Made by a program: the position numbers and the translations under genes. A model generated the notes under the pieces. It made no database searches. It was not told where the DNA came from and was given only the letters and a program-made list of their open reading frames with translations. Below, in pieces: positions 16,523 through 25,768 of a DNA stretch of 64,000 bases. Position 1 is the stretch's first letter. Every line of letters starts with the position of its first letter. Source of the DNA: Haloplanus salinarum (GTDB lineage Archaea > Halobacteriota > Halobacteria > Halobacteriales > Haloferacaceae); contig NZ_CP101823.1 of NCBI RefSeq assembly GCF_024498175.1, positions 992,001 to 1,056,000 on the forward strand. Reading direction: 5' to 3'.

Positions 16523-17713
16523 ATGCAGACGCGCGCTCCTGCCGACCCCGACGTACGGGAGTTCGAGGCGACCGTCACGGCCGCGGCGGGCGGCGAGGTG
16601 GTCCTCGACCGGACGTACTTCTACGCCGAGAGCGGCGGCCAGCCCGCCGACCGCGGCACGCTCGCGGGCGTCCCCGTGGTCGACGTGCGGGCCGGCGACG
16701 ACGGCGTGGTACATCACCTCGCCGAGGACCCGGACCTGTCGCCCGGGGACGAGGTGGTCGGCGTGATCGACGACGAGTTCCGGACGTACTGTATGCGTGC
16801 GCACACGGCGAGCCACCTCCTCTACGGCGCCGGCCGGCGACTCCTCGACGACCTCGGCTACGGCGGGTTCGACATCGACGCCGAGAAGGTCCGCGTCGAC
16901 CTCGCGACGACGACCGACGTCGACGACGCGGTGCTGGTGGAACTCGAACGGCTCACCAACCGGGCGGTGTGGGACTCCCGCCCCGTCTCCTGGGAGGAGG
17001 TCCCGGTCGAGGAGGCCCGCGCCCGCGACGAGGTGGCGTTCAACACCAAGACCGAAGAGGGCGTGATGAGCGACGCCGACACGGTCCGTCTCGTCGAGGT
17101 CGAGGGCTGGGACGTGGCCGCCTGTGGCGGAACGCACGTGGCGAACACTCGCGAGATCGGGCCGATCGAAGTCCTCGACCGGTCGAACCCGGGGGAGGGG
17201 CTCACCCGCGTCGAGTTCGCGGTGGGGCCCGGGGCGATCGACCGCCGGGCGACCGTCCGCCGGGCGGCCCTCGACGCCGCCCGCGACCTCGATACGAACG
17301 TCACCGACCTCGACGAGGCGGTCGCGTCCCTGCGGGCGGAGCGCGACGACCTCGAAGCGGCGGTACGGACGTACAAATCGGCGGTGCTCGACGCGCGGCT
17401 GGCCGATCTGCCGACGGCCGAGCGCGACGGGGCGGTCTGGCGGATCGGCACCGTCGCCGACTTCGACCCCAACGAGGTCGGCGAGGCGGCGAAGGAACGC
17501 GTCGGGGACGACGTCGACGCCCTCGCGGTCGTGGGCGAGGGATCGGCCCCGTACGTGGTCGTCGCGACGACCGGCGAGGTGGACGCCGGCGACGTCGTCG
17601 ACGGGGTGACCGAGCGGTTCGGCGGCGGCGGTGGCGGCGGGCCGACGTTCGCGCAGGGCGGCGGCCTCGACGCCGACCCCGCCGACGTCGTCGCGGCCCT
17701 GCGGGGCGGTTAA
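16523..17713 (+). CDS. AlaX-type alanyl-tRNA editing protein with DHHA1-like tail
   Basis: This 396-aa protein has the AlaRS editing domain: TYFYAESGGQPADRG at the start, zinc-site HTASH (94-98) and CGGTHVANT at about 196. This hydrolyses mischarged Ser- or Gly-tRNA(Ala). The C-terminal part (AVVGEGSAPYVVVATTGEVD and a Gly-rich FGGGGGGGPTFAQGGG) resembles DHHA1. No aminoacylation domain precedes it, so it is the stand-alone long AlaX form. The ATG at 16523 follows a spacer with AT-rich sequence. The stop overlaps that of the convergent gene. Confidence 0.88.
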   Translation: MQTRAPADPDVREFEATVTAAAGGEVVLDRTYFYAESGGQPADRGTLAGVPVVDVRAGDDGVVHHLAEDPDLSPGDEVVGVIDDEFRTYCMRAHTASHLLYGAGRRLLDDLGYGGFDIDAEKVRVDLATTTDVDDAVLVELERLTNRAVWDSRPVSWEEVPVEEARARDEVAFNTKTEEGVMSDADTVRLVEVEGWDVAACGGTHVANTREIGPIEVLDRSNPGEGLTRVEFAVGPGAIDRRATVRRAALDAARDLDTNVTDLDEAVASLRAERDDLEAAVRTYKSAVLDARLADLPTAERDGAVWRIGTVADFDPNEVGEAAKERVGDDVDALAVVGEGSAPYVVVATTGEVDAGDVVDGVTERFGGGGGGGPTFAQGGGLDADPADVVAALRGG

Positions 17714-18930
17714 CGGCGTCCGCAGGCGACGGCGAGGAGGGCGAGGATAGCGAACAGAGCGGGGAACGCGCTGAATCCGGGGCTGGTCCCCGTCGTCGTG
17801 GCCGGCGTCCCGGTCGCGGTGGGATCCGTCCCCGTCGTCTCCGTCACGCTGGGCGTCGCCGTCCCGCCGTCGCCGATCGCTTCGACCTGCACCTCGTTCG
17901 ATCGGACGCCGTCCTTGCTGACGTACAGCGTGTGCGTGCCGGGGTCGGCGATCCGCACCGTGACCTCGCCGTTCCCGTCGGTGGTGCCGACCCGTTCCCC
18001 GTCAAGGAAGACCGCCGCCACCGCCGCGCCGTCGCCGTACGCGTTGGTCGCCCGGAGGACCGTCCGTTCCCCCGCCACCACCCGTTCGTTGACGGCTTCG
18101 AGCGTGATCGATCGCGTGCGCGTGAGGTCGACCGTGACGGTTTCGGCCGTCTCGTCGACCGTCACCTCGCGCTCGACGGTGCGGTAACCGTCGCGGGTCA
18201 CCCGCAGGGTGTACTCGGTGTTGACCGGGGCGGTCACGGTGACGTTCCCGGTCCGGTTCGTCCGGTCGGTGGCGACGTCGCCGAGGCTGACGGTCGCCCC
18301 GGAGACGGAACGCGGTGGATCGAAGTAGGGATCGGCGACGCGGACGGTCACGGGCGCGGAGCCGCGTCGCAGCGCCACCCGGTTCGTGATCGACCCCTCG
18401 ATATCGATGGACTTGCGCCGGACGTAGTAGCCGGGCTTCCTGACGACGATGGTGTACGTTCCCGCCTGGAGGTCGTCGGACTCGAAGACGCCGTCCGGGC
18501 CGGTCGTCCCCGTCTCGTAGGTCAACCCGCCCCGCTCGATGCGCACCGACGCGTCGGCGACCGAGCCGTCGTCGTCGTTCACTTCCAGACGGACCGAACT
18601 CCGGCGGTACACGACGATTTCGACCTCGCGCTCGCTCGCGGACTCGACGACGTACGGCGAGTTCCGGACGTATCGCGGGTGCGTGACGGCGATTTCGACC
18701 TCGGCGTCGGCGGGGACGTCCACGAACGCCTTGCCGTTGGCGGCGGTCGTTGCCGTCGTCGACCCGTCCGACCACGTCGCGTCGAGGTCGGCGTCGCCGA
18801 CGGGGTCGCCGTCGGCGTCGCGGACGGTGACGGTGAGCGTTGCCGTATCGCTCGACTGGGCGGCGACCGGAGCCGCGGGGGCCACGAGCAGAAGCAGGGT
18901 GACACACAGCACCGTGGGGGGGCGGAACAT
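17710..18930 (-). CDS. Secreted surface protein with PEGA/CnaB-like repeats and a PGF-CTERM anchor
   Basis: This 406-aa protein has a Sec-type signal (VLCVTLLLLVAPAAPVAAQS), then four or five beta-sandwich repeats of the carboxypeptidase-regulatory/PEGA type (for example DADGDPVGDADLDATWSDG; LQAGTYTIVVRKPGYYVRR). It ends with a Thr/Pro-rich stalk and SPGFSAFPALFAILALLAVACGRR, the latter in pieces: PGF, hydrophobic stretch, basic end. That end is the PGF-CTERM signal that archaeosortase ArtA processes before lipid anchoring. Role is unknown; it is likely cell-surface structural or adhesive. The window also holds PssA (49592), which acts in that sorting system. Confidence 0.82.
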   Translation of the reverse strand: MFRPPTVLCVTLLLLVAPAAPVAAQSSDTATLTVTVRDADGDPVGDADLDATWSDGSTTATTAANGKAFVDVPADAEVEIAVTHPRYVRNSPYVVESASEREVEIVVYRRSSVRLEVNDDDGSVADASVRIERGGLTYETGTTGPDGVFESDDLQAGTYTIVVRKPGYYVRRKSIDIEGSITNRVALRRGSAPVTVRVADPYFDPPRSVSGATVSLGDVATDRTNRTGNVTVTAPVNTEYTLRVTRDGYRTVEREVTVDETAETVTVDLTRTRSITLEAVNERVVAGERTVLRATNAYGDGAAVAAVFLDGERVGTTDGNGEVTVRIADPGTHTLYVSKDGVRSNEVQVEAIGDGGTATPSVTETTGTDPTATGTPATTTGTSPGFSAFPALFAILALLAVACGRR

Positions 18931-19013
18931 GAATAGATGTAGACCGTCCGACAGTAAATAACTCGCGGCCGGCGCGCCGGCAGCGGTCAGCGCCCGTCGT
19001 CGCCGGTCTCGGC

Positions 19014-19628
19014 TCAGCAGCGACCCCCGTCACAGACGATGCGATCGATCTCCGCGTTCCCGTCGCGGACCGGTTCCCCGTCGTCGACGAGGTGCGTGTC
19101 GCCCACGGGACGGGCGGGATTGCCCACGACCGTCGTGTCGGGGTCGACCGGTTCGACGACGACCGCGGCGCCGCCGACGGTCGCCCCCCGACCGATCTCC
19201 ACGGGCCCGAGGACGGTCGCGTTGGCTCCGAGCATCACGTCGTCGCCGACGGTCGGGTGGCGCTTGCCGTCGACCGGCCGGCGGTTCCCGAGCGTGACCC
19301 CGTGGTACATGAGGACGTCGTCGCCGACCTCGGCGGTCGAACCGATCACCACGCCTATGCCGTGATCGATCACGACGCGACGACCGATCTCCGCGGCGGG
19401 GTGGATCTCGACTCCCGTAATCAGCCGGGCGAACTGCGACAGCAGGCGCGCGAGGACGGGGTGGTCGCTCGTCCAACACAGGTGGGCGATCCGGTAGATC
19501 CACAGCGCGTGGAGGCCGGGATAGCAGGTGAGGAGGACGAGGCGGTTCCCGGCCGCCGGGTCGCGCTCGCGGATCGCCGCGAGATCCTCGCTGACGCGGC
19601 GGCGGGCGGCGGCGAGGAGGTTACGCAT
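19014..19628 (-). CDS. cysE: Serine O-acetyltransferase
   Basis: This 204-aa protein has left-handed beta-helix hexapeptide repeats (VEIHPAAEIGRRVVIDHGIG; VIGSTAEVGDDVLMYHGVTL; GNRRPVDGKRHPTVGDDVML). The catalytic His in DHGIGVVIG and the motif YHGVTLG are as in the short EpsC-type serine acetyltransferases. It makes O-acetylserine for cysteine synthesis. The start at 19628 includes the typical helical N-terminus. The 288-nt region to the HAD gene has no further gene that I can support. Confidence 0.9.
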   Translation of the reverse strand: MRNLLAAARRRVSEDLAAIRERDPAAGNRLVLLTCYPGLHALWIYRIAHLCWTSDHPVLARLLSQFARLITGVEIHPAAEIGRRVVIDHGIGVVIGSTAEVGDDVLMYHGVTLGNRRPVDGKRHPTVGDDVMLGANATVLGPVEIGRGATVGGAAVVVEPVDPDTTVVGNPARPVGDTHLVDDGEPVRDGNAEIDRIVCDGGRC

Positions 19629-19916
19629 ACGTACGAGACCGCCCGCGGTCGCCCGTAGCGACCGGCGGACGCGTTGCCGCGTGGGCCGGGAAGCGGGCGG
19701 ACGGTTCCGTCGGTCGGCGGGGCGTGAGACACGGACAGGGACAGCACCTCGCGAGCGGGAGAGTGCGCTCGAAGGCGATCCGCTGGCCGTGGTGACCGAC
19801 GGTCGTCGGCATAAATATCGGTACTCGATACGTCCACAAAAGAGTTCTGACGAAGGTCATCGCCACCGGACGGTCCGACCGAAGCCCCCATTATCGGGGG
19901 CGACGTACGCGGAGGC

Positions 19917-20477
19917 GTGAGCACCCGCATCGACGACCACGACGCCATCGTCTACGACCTCGACGGGACGCTCGTCAGGTTGGCGGTCAACTGGAAGGCC
20001 GCCGCCGAGGAGGCGACGGCGGCGTTCGCCGAGGCGGGCGTCGACGCCGACGCGGACCTCTGGTCCCTGCTCGAAACCGCGCCCGAACACGGCCTGGCGG
20101 ACGAACTGGAGTCGATCCTCGCGGCCCACGAGCGCCGTGGCGCCGAGCGGTCCATCCGCCTCCCGCTCGCCGACCGCCTCCCGCACCGGGACCGACCGGT
20201 CGGCGTCTGTTCGCTCAACGCCGAGTCGGCCTGTCGGCTGGCGCTGGACCGGCACGACCTGTCCGCCCACGTCGGCGTCGTCGTCGGGCGGGATTCGGTG
20301 GCGACACACAAGCCCGATCCGACGCCGTTGCTGGCGACGGTCGACCGGTTGGGGGCCGATCCCGAGCGGACGCTGTTCGTCGGCGACTCCGAGCGCGACG
20401 CCCTGACCGCCGAGCGTGCGGGCGTCGCCTTCGCGTGGGCCGACGCCGTGGCCGACAGCGTCCCCGCCGAGCGGTAG
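19917..20477 (+). CDS. HAD-superfamily hydrolase
   Basis: This 186-aa protein has motif I YDLDGTLVR (nucleophile D14 and D16), motif II VCSLNAES in place of the usual Ser/Thr segment, Lys in HKPDPTPLL and motif IV FVGDSERDAL. It is a haloacid-dehalogenase-type phosphatase, of phosphoglycolate phosphatase-like length but substrate unknown. The start is a GTG at 19917. A TATA-like ATTATC flanked by C5 and G5 (19885-19900) lies about 25 nt before it, so the transcript is probably leaderless. Confidence 0.82.
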   Translation: MSTRIDDHDAIVYDLDGTLVRLAVNWKAAAEEATAAFAEAGVDADADLWSLLETAPEHGLADELESILAAHERRGAERSIRLPLADRLPHRDRPVGVCSLNAESACRLALDRHDLSAHVGVVVGRDSVATHKPDPTPLLATVDRLGADPERTLFVGDSERDALTAERAGVAFAWADAVADSVPAER

Positions 20478-20504
20478 GCCGGACGGCGGCGTGGACCCAC
20501 GTAG

Positions 20505-20676
20505 TTTTTATTACCCCGGTGTGTAGTGCCCGCTACCAGTGACCCGCGGGCAAGTGCGGCAGCGGCCGCACGCGGGGACCAGCGACCGACGTGCTGTAAG
20601 ACGCCGGGGCCGGTGGCCCCCGAGGACGGGATTTGCGTGAGCGGTCCGCCACGTCCGTGGCATTTCAATGCTAACC
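20505..20676 (+). promoter_or_regulatory. Promoter and structured leader before RNase J
   Basis: A TATA-like TTTTTATTA (20505-20513) predicts transcription near 20538, so the RNase J mRNA would have a leader of about 140 nt, unusual among the leaderless genes here. The leader contains hairpin-forming GGGGCC-GGT-GGCCCC near 20606-20620 and GCCACG-TC-CGTGGC near 20649-20662. A 33-codon GTG frame (20539-20640) exists, but it uses many codons rare here (AGA, AGG, CGA, GTA). A structured regulatory RNA is more likely than a peptide. Confidence 0.4.
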
Positions 20677-22029
20677 ATGGAAATCGAAATCGCAACGATC
20701 GGCGGTTACGAGGAAGTCGGGCGGCAGATGACTGCCGTCCGCGCCGGTGACGACGTCGTCGTCTTCGACATGGGTCTGAACCTCTCGCAGGTGCTGATCC
20801 ACGACAACGTCGAAACCGAACAGATGCACAGTCTCGACCTGATCGACATGGGCGCCATCCCGGACGACCGGGTGATGAGCGACCTCGAGGGCGACGTCCA
20901 GGCCATCGTTCCGACCCACGGCCACCTGGATCACATCGGCGCCATCTCGAAACTCGCCCACCGCTACGACGCCCCCGTCGTCGCGACGCCCTTCACCATC
21001 GAACTGGTGAAACAACAGGTCGAGGGCGAGAACAAGTTCAACGTCGACAACGACCTGGTCAAGATGGACGCCGGCGAGACCATGTCCATCGGCGACTCCG
21101 GCTCCGTCGAGCTGGAGTTCGTGAACGTGACCCACTCGATCATCGACGCGATCAACCCCGTCCTCCACACGCCGGAGGGCGCGGTGGTCTACGGGCTGGA
21201 CAAGCGGATGGATCACACGCCCGTCATCGGCGATCCGATCGACATGAAGCGGTTCCGCGAGATCGGTCGCGAGGGCGAGGGCGTCCTCTGTTACATCGAG
21301 GACTGCACCAACGCGAACAAGAAGGGCCGCACGCCGAGCGAGTCCGTCGCCCGGAAACACCTCCGCGACGTGATGTACTCGGTCGAGGATTACGACGGGG
21401 GTATCGTCGCCACGACGTTCAGCTCCCACATCGCCCGTGTCACCAGCCTCGTCGAGTTCGCGAAGGACATCGGACGCCAGCCCGTCCTGCTCGGGCGCTC
21501 GATGGAGAAGTACTCGGGCACCGCCGAGCGCTTGGACTTCGTCGACTTCCCGGACGACCTGGGGATGTACGGCCACCGGAAGTCCGTCGACCGCACGTTC
21601 AAGCGGATCATGAAGGAAGGCAAGGAGAACTACCTGCCGATCGTGACGGGCCACCAGGGCGAGCCGCGGGCGATGCTCACCCGGATGGGTCGCGGCGAGA
21701 CCCCCTACGAACTCGAAGACGGCGACAAGGTGTTGTTCTCGGCCCGCGTCATTCCGGAGCCGACCAACGAGGGCCAGCGCTACCAGTCCGAGCGTCTGCT
21801 CCGCATGCAGGGCGCCCGCATCTACGACGACATCCACGTCTCCGGCCACCTCCGTCAGGAGGGCCACTACGAGATGCTCGACGCCCTCCAGCCCCAGCAC
21901 GTCATCCCCGCACACCAGGACCTCGAAGGGTTCGCCCCCTACGTCGACCTGTGTGAGAGTCAGGGCTACGACCTGGGCCGTGACCTGCACGTCACGCGAA
22001 ACGGCAACATGATCCAACTGGTGGAATGA
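20677..22029 (+). CDS. rnj: Ribonuclease J (beta-CASP metallo-beta-lactamase nuclease)
   Basis: This 450-aa enzyme has metal ligands HGHLDH (81-86) and further ligands in [10 protein letters not shown] and CYIEDCTN. The beta-CASP region has [19 protein letters not shown] and ends with [15 protein letters not shown] and VIPAHQD. Archaeal RNase J is a 5'-3' exonuclease active in rRNA maturation and mRNA decay. A start at 20677 ([15 protein letters not shown]) fits the family; an ATG three codons earlier is also possible. It overlaps the next gene by 4 nt, forming an operon. Confidence 0.93.
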   Translation: MEIEIATIGGYEEVGRQMTAVRAGDDVVVFDMGLNLSQVLIHDNVETEQMHSLDLIDMGAIPDDRVMSDLEGDVQAIVPTHGHLDHIGAISKLAHRYDAPVVATPFTIELVKQQVEGENKFNVDNDLVKMDAGETMSIGDSGSVELEFVNVTHSIIDAINPVLHTPEGAVVYGLDKRMDHTPVIGDPIDMKRFREIGREGEGVLCYIEDCTNANKKGRTPSESVARKHLRDVMYSVEDYDGGIVATTFSSHIARVTSLVEFAKDIGRQPVLLGRSMEKYSGTAERLDFVDFPDDLGMYGHRKSVDRTFKRIMKEGKENYLPIVTGHQGEPRAMLTRMGRGETPYELEDGDKVLFSARVIPEPTNEGQRYQSERLLRMQGARIYDDIHVSGHLRQEGHYEMLDALQPQHVIPAHQDLEGFAPYVDLCESQGYDLGRDLHVTRNGNMIQLVE

Positions 22030-23072
22030 CGGCCGACTCGACGGAAGAGCGGGTGCTCGCCGCGGTCCGCGAGCGCCGCGAGCAGGTCAACGCGGCCATC
22101 GACGAGGACCTTCCCCTCGTGGAACCCGAGCGGCTCTGGGAGGCCTCGCGGTACCTGCTGAAGGCCGGCGGGAAGCGACTCCGACCGACGGTGTCGCTGC
22201 TGGTCGCCGAGGCCATCGCGGACGTGCCCCCGCTCTCCGTCGACTACCGGCAGTTCCCCGCACTCGACGGCGACGACGTCGACGTGATGGCCGGCGCCCT
22301 GAGCCTGGAGGTCATCCAGTCCTTTACGCTCATTCACGACGACATCATGGACGACGACACGCTCCGCCGTGGCGTGCCGGCCGTCCACGAGGCCTACGAC
22401 GTCGATACCGCCATCCTGGCGGGCGATACGCTCTACTCGACGGCCTTCGAGATCATGGCCGAGACGGGGGCCGCCCCCGAGAACGGTCTGGAGGCGATGC
22501 GGATGCTCGCGAACACCTGTACGCGCATCTGCGAGGGCCAGGCCCTCGACGTCGAGTTCGAACACCGGACCGAGGTGCTCCCGGAGGAGTATCTGGAGAT
22601 GGTCGAGTCCAAGACCGCCGTACTGTACGGGGACGCGGCCGCGACGCCGGCGATCCTGCTCGACGCCGAGGACGACGTCGTCGACGCGCTCTACGACTAC
22701 GGCATCCACTCGGGCACCGCGTTCCAGATCCAGGACGACGTCCTCGACCTGACGGTGCCCTCGGAGCGCCTCGGCAAGCAGCGCGGCTCGGACCTCGTCG
22801 AGAACAAGGAGACCCTGATCACGCTCCACGCCCGGCAACAGGGCGTCGACGTGGACGGACTGGTCGACGCCGAGGACGCCGACGCGCTCACCGACGAGGC
22901 CGTCGAGTCGGCGGTCGAGACGCTGAACGAGGTGGGCAGCATCGAGTACGCCCGTGAGAAGGCCCGCTCGCTCGTCGCGCAAAGCAAGGCCGACCTCGAT
23001 GCCCTCCCAGACAACGAGGCTCGATCGCTCCTCGAGGATCTCGCCGAGTACCTCATCTCGCGGGGCTACTGA
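22026..23072 (+). CDS. idsA: Polyprenyl (geranylgeranyl) diphosphate synthase
   Basis: This 348-aa trans-prenyltransferase has a first aspartate-rich motif DDIMDDD (105-111) and a second DDVLD (237-241). KAGGKRLRP binds isopentenyl diphosphate. It makes the C15/C20 isoprenoid diphosphates for archaeal ether lipids. The gene pairing with RNase J is common in haloarchaea as I recall it. Translation is coupled through the overlapping ATGA. No unusual residue replaces the DDxxD motifs. Confidence 0.93.
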   Translation: MTADSTEERVLAAVRERREQVNAAIDEDLPLVEPERLWEASRYLLKAGGKRLRPTVSLLVAEAIADVPPLSVDYRQFPALDGDDVDVMAGALSLEVIQSFTLIHDDIMDDDTLRRGVPAVHEAYDVDTAILAGDTLYSTAFEIMAETGAAPENGLEAMRMLANTCTRICEGQALDVEFEHRTEVLPEEYLEMVESKTAVLYGDAAATPAILLDAEDDVVDALYDYGIHSGTAFQIQDDVLDLTVPSERLGKQRGSDLVENKETLITLHARQQGVDVDGLVDAEDADALTDEAVESAVETLNEVGSIEYAREKARSLVAQSKADLDALPDNEARSLLEDLAEYLISRGY

Positions 23073-23086
23073 GGCCCCCTTCTCTC

Positions 23087-24040
23087 TCACCCCACGACCA
23101 CGTAGGCGACGGTGTAGGCCAGCCACGCGACCGTGATCGCCGACAGCCCGGTCAGGCCGGCGACGACCCAGTCGGGCGGTTCCACGGTCGGCCCGTCGGC
23201 GGTACCGACGAGACGTACCCGCGGTAGGGCGCCGACGAGGCCGACCCCGAGCACCGAGAACACGAACGGGTAGGAGAGGTCGAGCGTCGGCGCCGGAATG
23301 AGGAGGACCGTCGCCGCGTAGCCCGCACCGAGGCTCGCCCGCCGGGAGACGACCGTCCGGGGCCGGAGTCCCGTCGCGGCCCCGGCGACGGCGACGGCCG
23401 CCCAGACCGTCGCGAGTTCGACGCCGAAGGCGGCGAGGAGGTGGAGCGTCGGGTCGGCGGCGAGGACGAGACGCTCGGCCACGAGCGCCGTGTCGAGGGG
23501 GTAGAGCATCGCCGGCGGTTCGCCGGTGACGAGGTCACCGAACGGGTGGGTGACGAGGCCGACCAGCCCCACCGCGAACACCGTCGGCGGGGCGTGATCG
23601 GTGTATCGGCGGGCGAGCACCCCGAGGGCCATCGCACCGATGACGAACGGGACGGTGACGACGGCGCCGAGCGGGCCGCTCACGGACCAGGCGAGGACGA
23701 CGACGCCGGCGGCGAGGGCGAACGCACCGAGGCGAGTGTCCCGACGGGCGGGGCCTGCGAGCGCCGCGACGAGGGCGACCGGCGGGGCGAGTATCAGCGA
23801 GTGGGTGACCGCACGGTGGACGAGGTTCCCCGTCGACCAGAACGCGGTCGCGAGGCTCAGGGCGTCGCCGCTCGCGGCGGCCGCGACGCCCACGAGGGCG
23901 TACGCGATGTCGACGTCGGGGAGCGCGGCGAAGGCCCCCGCCAGCAGACCGACGGCGAGGACCCGTTCCGCGGTCCAGCCCCGCCGGACCGCGCCGCCCG
24001 CGACGATGGCGAACGCGACGGCGGCGTGACCCACGAACAT
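23087..24040 (-). CDS. Membrane-bound metal-dependent hydrolase (YdjM/DUF457-like)
   Basis: This 317-aa protein has 8 or more membrane segments. FVGHAAVAFAIV near the N-terminus, LPDVDIAYA, VHRAVTHSLILAPPVALV and LVTHPFGDLVTGEPPAMLYPL carry the His/Asp pattern of the YdjM family of predicted metal-dependent membrane hydrolases (HxxxH or HSL and DxD). Activity is unknown; relatives are annotated only by sequence. It is convergent with the prenyl synthase and is the last gene before a run of minus-strand genes. Confidence 0.75.
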   Translation of the reverse strand: MFVGHAAVAFAIVAGGAVRRGWTAERVLAVGLLAGAFAALPDVDIAYALVGVAAAASGDALSLATAFWSTGNLVHRAVTHSLILAPPVALVAALAGPARRDTRLGAFALAAGVVVLAWSVSGPLGAVVTVPFVIGAMALGVLARRYTDHAPPTVFAVGLVGLVTHPFGDLVTGEPPAMLYPLDTALVAERLVLAADPTLHLLAAFGVELATVWAAVAVAGAATGLRPRTVVSRRASLGAGYAATVLLIPAPTLDLSYPFVFSVLGVGLVGALPRVRLVGTADGPTVEPPDWVVAGLTGLSAITVAWLAYTVAYVVVG

Positions 24041-24112
24041 ACCACGATTTCACACGGAACGGACATAAAGCACGCGGGCGGGATGACAACGGGGCGCACG
24101 GAATCGCCGGTC

Positions 24113-24664
24113 TCAGGCCCGTTCGCGGTCGACTTTCGTCCAACGGGCCTCGATGTCGGCGTTCCCACGGACGACGGTGTCGCCGTCGACGTCGAAGCGG
24201 GTCTTCCGGAGTTCGATGGACCGGACGATTCCCTCCATGTCGCCGACGCGGACGGTGTCGCCGGCCTCGAAGTCGGGGTCGCGGAGGAGGTAGATGCCGG
24301 CGACGGCGTCGGCGATCATGTCGCTCGTGGCGTAGGAGACGCCGAGGGCGACGAAGCCAGCGGCGGTGCCGAGCGACGCGGCGATGCCCTCCAGTCCCGC
24401 CACCGAGAGCGTCGAGAGGCCGACGCCGAACCAGAGGAAGACGGCGACGACCGTCGTCAGGAACTGTCGGTAGACGGGCGACTGCCCGCGCATCGTCCGC
24501 GCGAGGACGGCATTCAGGACCGTGAGGACGAGTTTGACGAGGAGGACCGCCAGGACGAGAAAGACCACGCCCGTGATGACGGTCGGAAGGGTGTCGACGA
24601 GTCGCTCGACGAACTCGACGAGCGCCCGTCCGACGAGGTCGGACTGGAGTGCGAACTCGGCCAT
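24113..24664 (-). CDS. Small-conductance mechanosensitive channel-like protein (MscS family)
   Basis: This 183-aa protein has a first hydrophobic segment (residues 27-50), a second at 63-87, and the pore-like Gly/Ala-rich helix GIAASLGTAAGFVALGVSYA followed by the beta-domain AGIYLLRDPDFEAGDTVRVGD, EGIVRSIELRKTRF and GDTVVRGNADIEARW. This is a shortened MscS with the usual TM3 and beta domain but without the long C-terminal domain. It probably releases solutes on hypo-osmotic shock. Start at 24664. Confidence 0.82.
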   Translation of the reverse strand: MAEFALQSDLVGRALVEFVERLVDTLPTVITGVVFLVLAVLLVKLVLTVLNAVLARTMRGQSPVYRQFLTTVVAVFLWFGVGLSTLSVAGLEGIAASLGTAAGFVALGVSYATSDMIADAVAGIYLLRDPDFEAGDTVRVGDMEGIVRSIELRKTRFDVDGDTVVRGNADIEARWTKVDRERA

Positions 24665-24706
24665 ACCCTACCGCGTGGTCGCCGGGGACGTAAAAGTGCG
24701 GCGCGG

Positions 24707-25051
24707 CTACGCCGCCGTTCCGACGCGGTCGACGACTTCGTAGTCCTCGCCCGCGTCTTCGACGCCGATGACCGCCCACTCGTAGTCGGGATCGAGTCCG
24801 GCGAGTCGGTCGCGGAGGTCCCCTGCGGCCTCCATCCACGTGACGAAACAGCGGAGGCGATACTCGGATCGCCCGCCGTCCGCGCGCAAGCGTCGCGGCG
24901 AGGACGCCTCGTCGGCGTCGAGTGCAGTCACGTGGACGGTCCGCCATTTCCGCTCGGCCCGGAGATCGGTCCCGTCGCCGTCGACGGAGTAGCCGAGGCG
25001 ACGGAAGATCCGCCGGGCCTCTTCGACGGGTGGCATGGTAACAGGGGCCAT
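24707..25051 (-). CDS. Haloarchaeal protein of unknown function (DUF7116-like)
   Basis: This 114-aa protein begins MAPVTMPPVEEARRIFRRLG, contains GTDLRAERKWRTVHVTALD and YRLRCFVTWMEAAGDLRDRL, and ends in an acidic strand. I take it as a haloarchaeal DUF7116-type protein from memory; no activity is known. Two in-frame Met codons (25051 and 25036) are possible; the first is chosen because the fold is preceded by MAPVT in the form I recall. It is the first gene after 50 nt of spacer from the DUF5816 gene. Confidence 0.65.
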   Translation of the reverse strand: MAPVTMPPVEEARRIFRRLGYSVDGDGTDLRAERKWRTVHVTALDADEASSPRRLRADGGRSEYRLRCFVTWMEAAGDLRDRLAGLDPDYEWAVIGVEDAGEDYEVVDRVGTAA

Positions 25052-25101
25052 GTACGAGCCACTACGGCGGGTCGGATGATAAGTGTTGTCACGGCGAGGG
25101 A

Positions 25102-25377
25102 TCACTCGTGAGCGGCGTCCCAGCGGTCCGGTTTCCGGAGGTTGCCACAGGCGTTGCACTCGATGCGCCCCATGGTGTCCATGGCGGTGTCGAAGGCGTC
25201 GCAGTTGCCACAGAGGTAGCCCCACCGGCGGTCGCAGTCGGGGGAACAGTAGGCGACGAAGAACGGACCGTGGGTGCCGCGATCGGGGGCCGTCCGGTCG
25301 ACGTAGACGGTTACGTCGTCGGGCGCCGAACGGGTCGCGAGCGACGACCCGGGCTCAGGTTCGGAAGGACTCCCCAC
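25102..25377 (-). CDS. DUF5816 zinc-binding small protein overlapping the IscA-like gene
   Basis: This 91-aa protein has TVYVDRTAPDRGTHGPFF and then zinc-type cysteines in YCSPDCDRRWGYLCGNCDAFD and ECNACGNLRKP (8 Cys in total). Layout matches haloarchaeal DUF5816. The only plausible start is a GTG at 25377 (or 25383), because no ATG/GTG/TTG occurs later before the conserved region; this overlaps the IscA-like gene by about 23 nt in another frame. Its neighbour suggests an iron-sulfur or metal-linked role, but that is inference. Confidence 0.75.
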   Translation of the reverse strand: MGSPSEPEPGSSLATRSAPDDVTVYVDRTAPDRGTHGPFFVAYCSPDCDRRWGYLCGNCDAFDTAMDTMGRIECNACGNLRKPDRWDAAHE

Positions 25378-25720
25378 AGCCACACTCCGAGACGACGTTC
25401 GGGTTCTCGACGTGGAATCCCTCGGCCTGGAGGCCGGCCTCGTAATCGAGGACGGACCCGCCGATGTAGTCGGCGCTCGCCGGATCGACGAACACGCGCA
25501 GGTCGTTGGACTCGACCACCATGTCGTCCTCTTCGGGTTCGTCGTCGAACCGCATTCCGTAGGAGAGGCCCGCACAGCCGCCCTGCTGGACGAACAGTCG
25601 CAGGCCACCGACGTCCAGATCCATCCCCTCGCGATCCATCAGTTCGAGGGCTTGCGTGGCGGCTTCGGGGGTGATCTTCACCACACCGTCGCTCGCCCCG
25701 CTCGCGTGCTCCGTGCTCAT
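25355..25720 (-). CDS. Iron-sulfur cluster carrier, HesB/IscA family
   Basis: This 121-aa protein has the A-type carrier signature: LFVQQGGCAGLSYGMRF with the first Cys, and C-terminal SECGCGESF with the C-x-C pair. It would accept Fe-S clusters and pass them to target enzymes in the cytoplasm. The N-terminus is acidic, as in halophiles. Its end overlaps the GTG-started DUF5816 gene. A half-site similar to CGAACGTGTT lies just upstream (25738) but does not match the NarO-like spacing. Confidence 0.9.
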   Translation of the reverse strand: MSTEHASGASDGVVKITPEAATQALELMDREGMDLDVGGLRLFVQQGGCAGLSYGMRFDDEPEEDDMVVESNDLRVFVDPASADYIGGSVLDYEAGLQAEGFHVENPNVVSECGCGESFRT

Positions 25721-25768
25721 GGACGCCTATACACCGTCGAACGTGTTAACACTGACGGGAAGACGTAA

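Noticed and set aside
16411..18936. Very long Arg/Gly/Pro-rich open frame across two genes
   Set aside because: It is an antisense or off-frame shadow caused by high GC; the real AlaX and PGF-CTERM genes in this span have clear motifs.
20539..20640. 33-codon GTG frame before RNase J
   Set aside because: Rare codons (AGA, AGG, CGA, GTA) and Arg-rich content point to a structured leader rather than a peptide.
25738..25749. CGAACGTGTTAA as a fourth NarO-like site
   Set aside because: The right half is incomplete and it lies only 17 nt from the start, unlike the 38-nt spacing of the three accepted sites.
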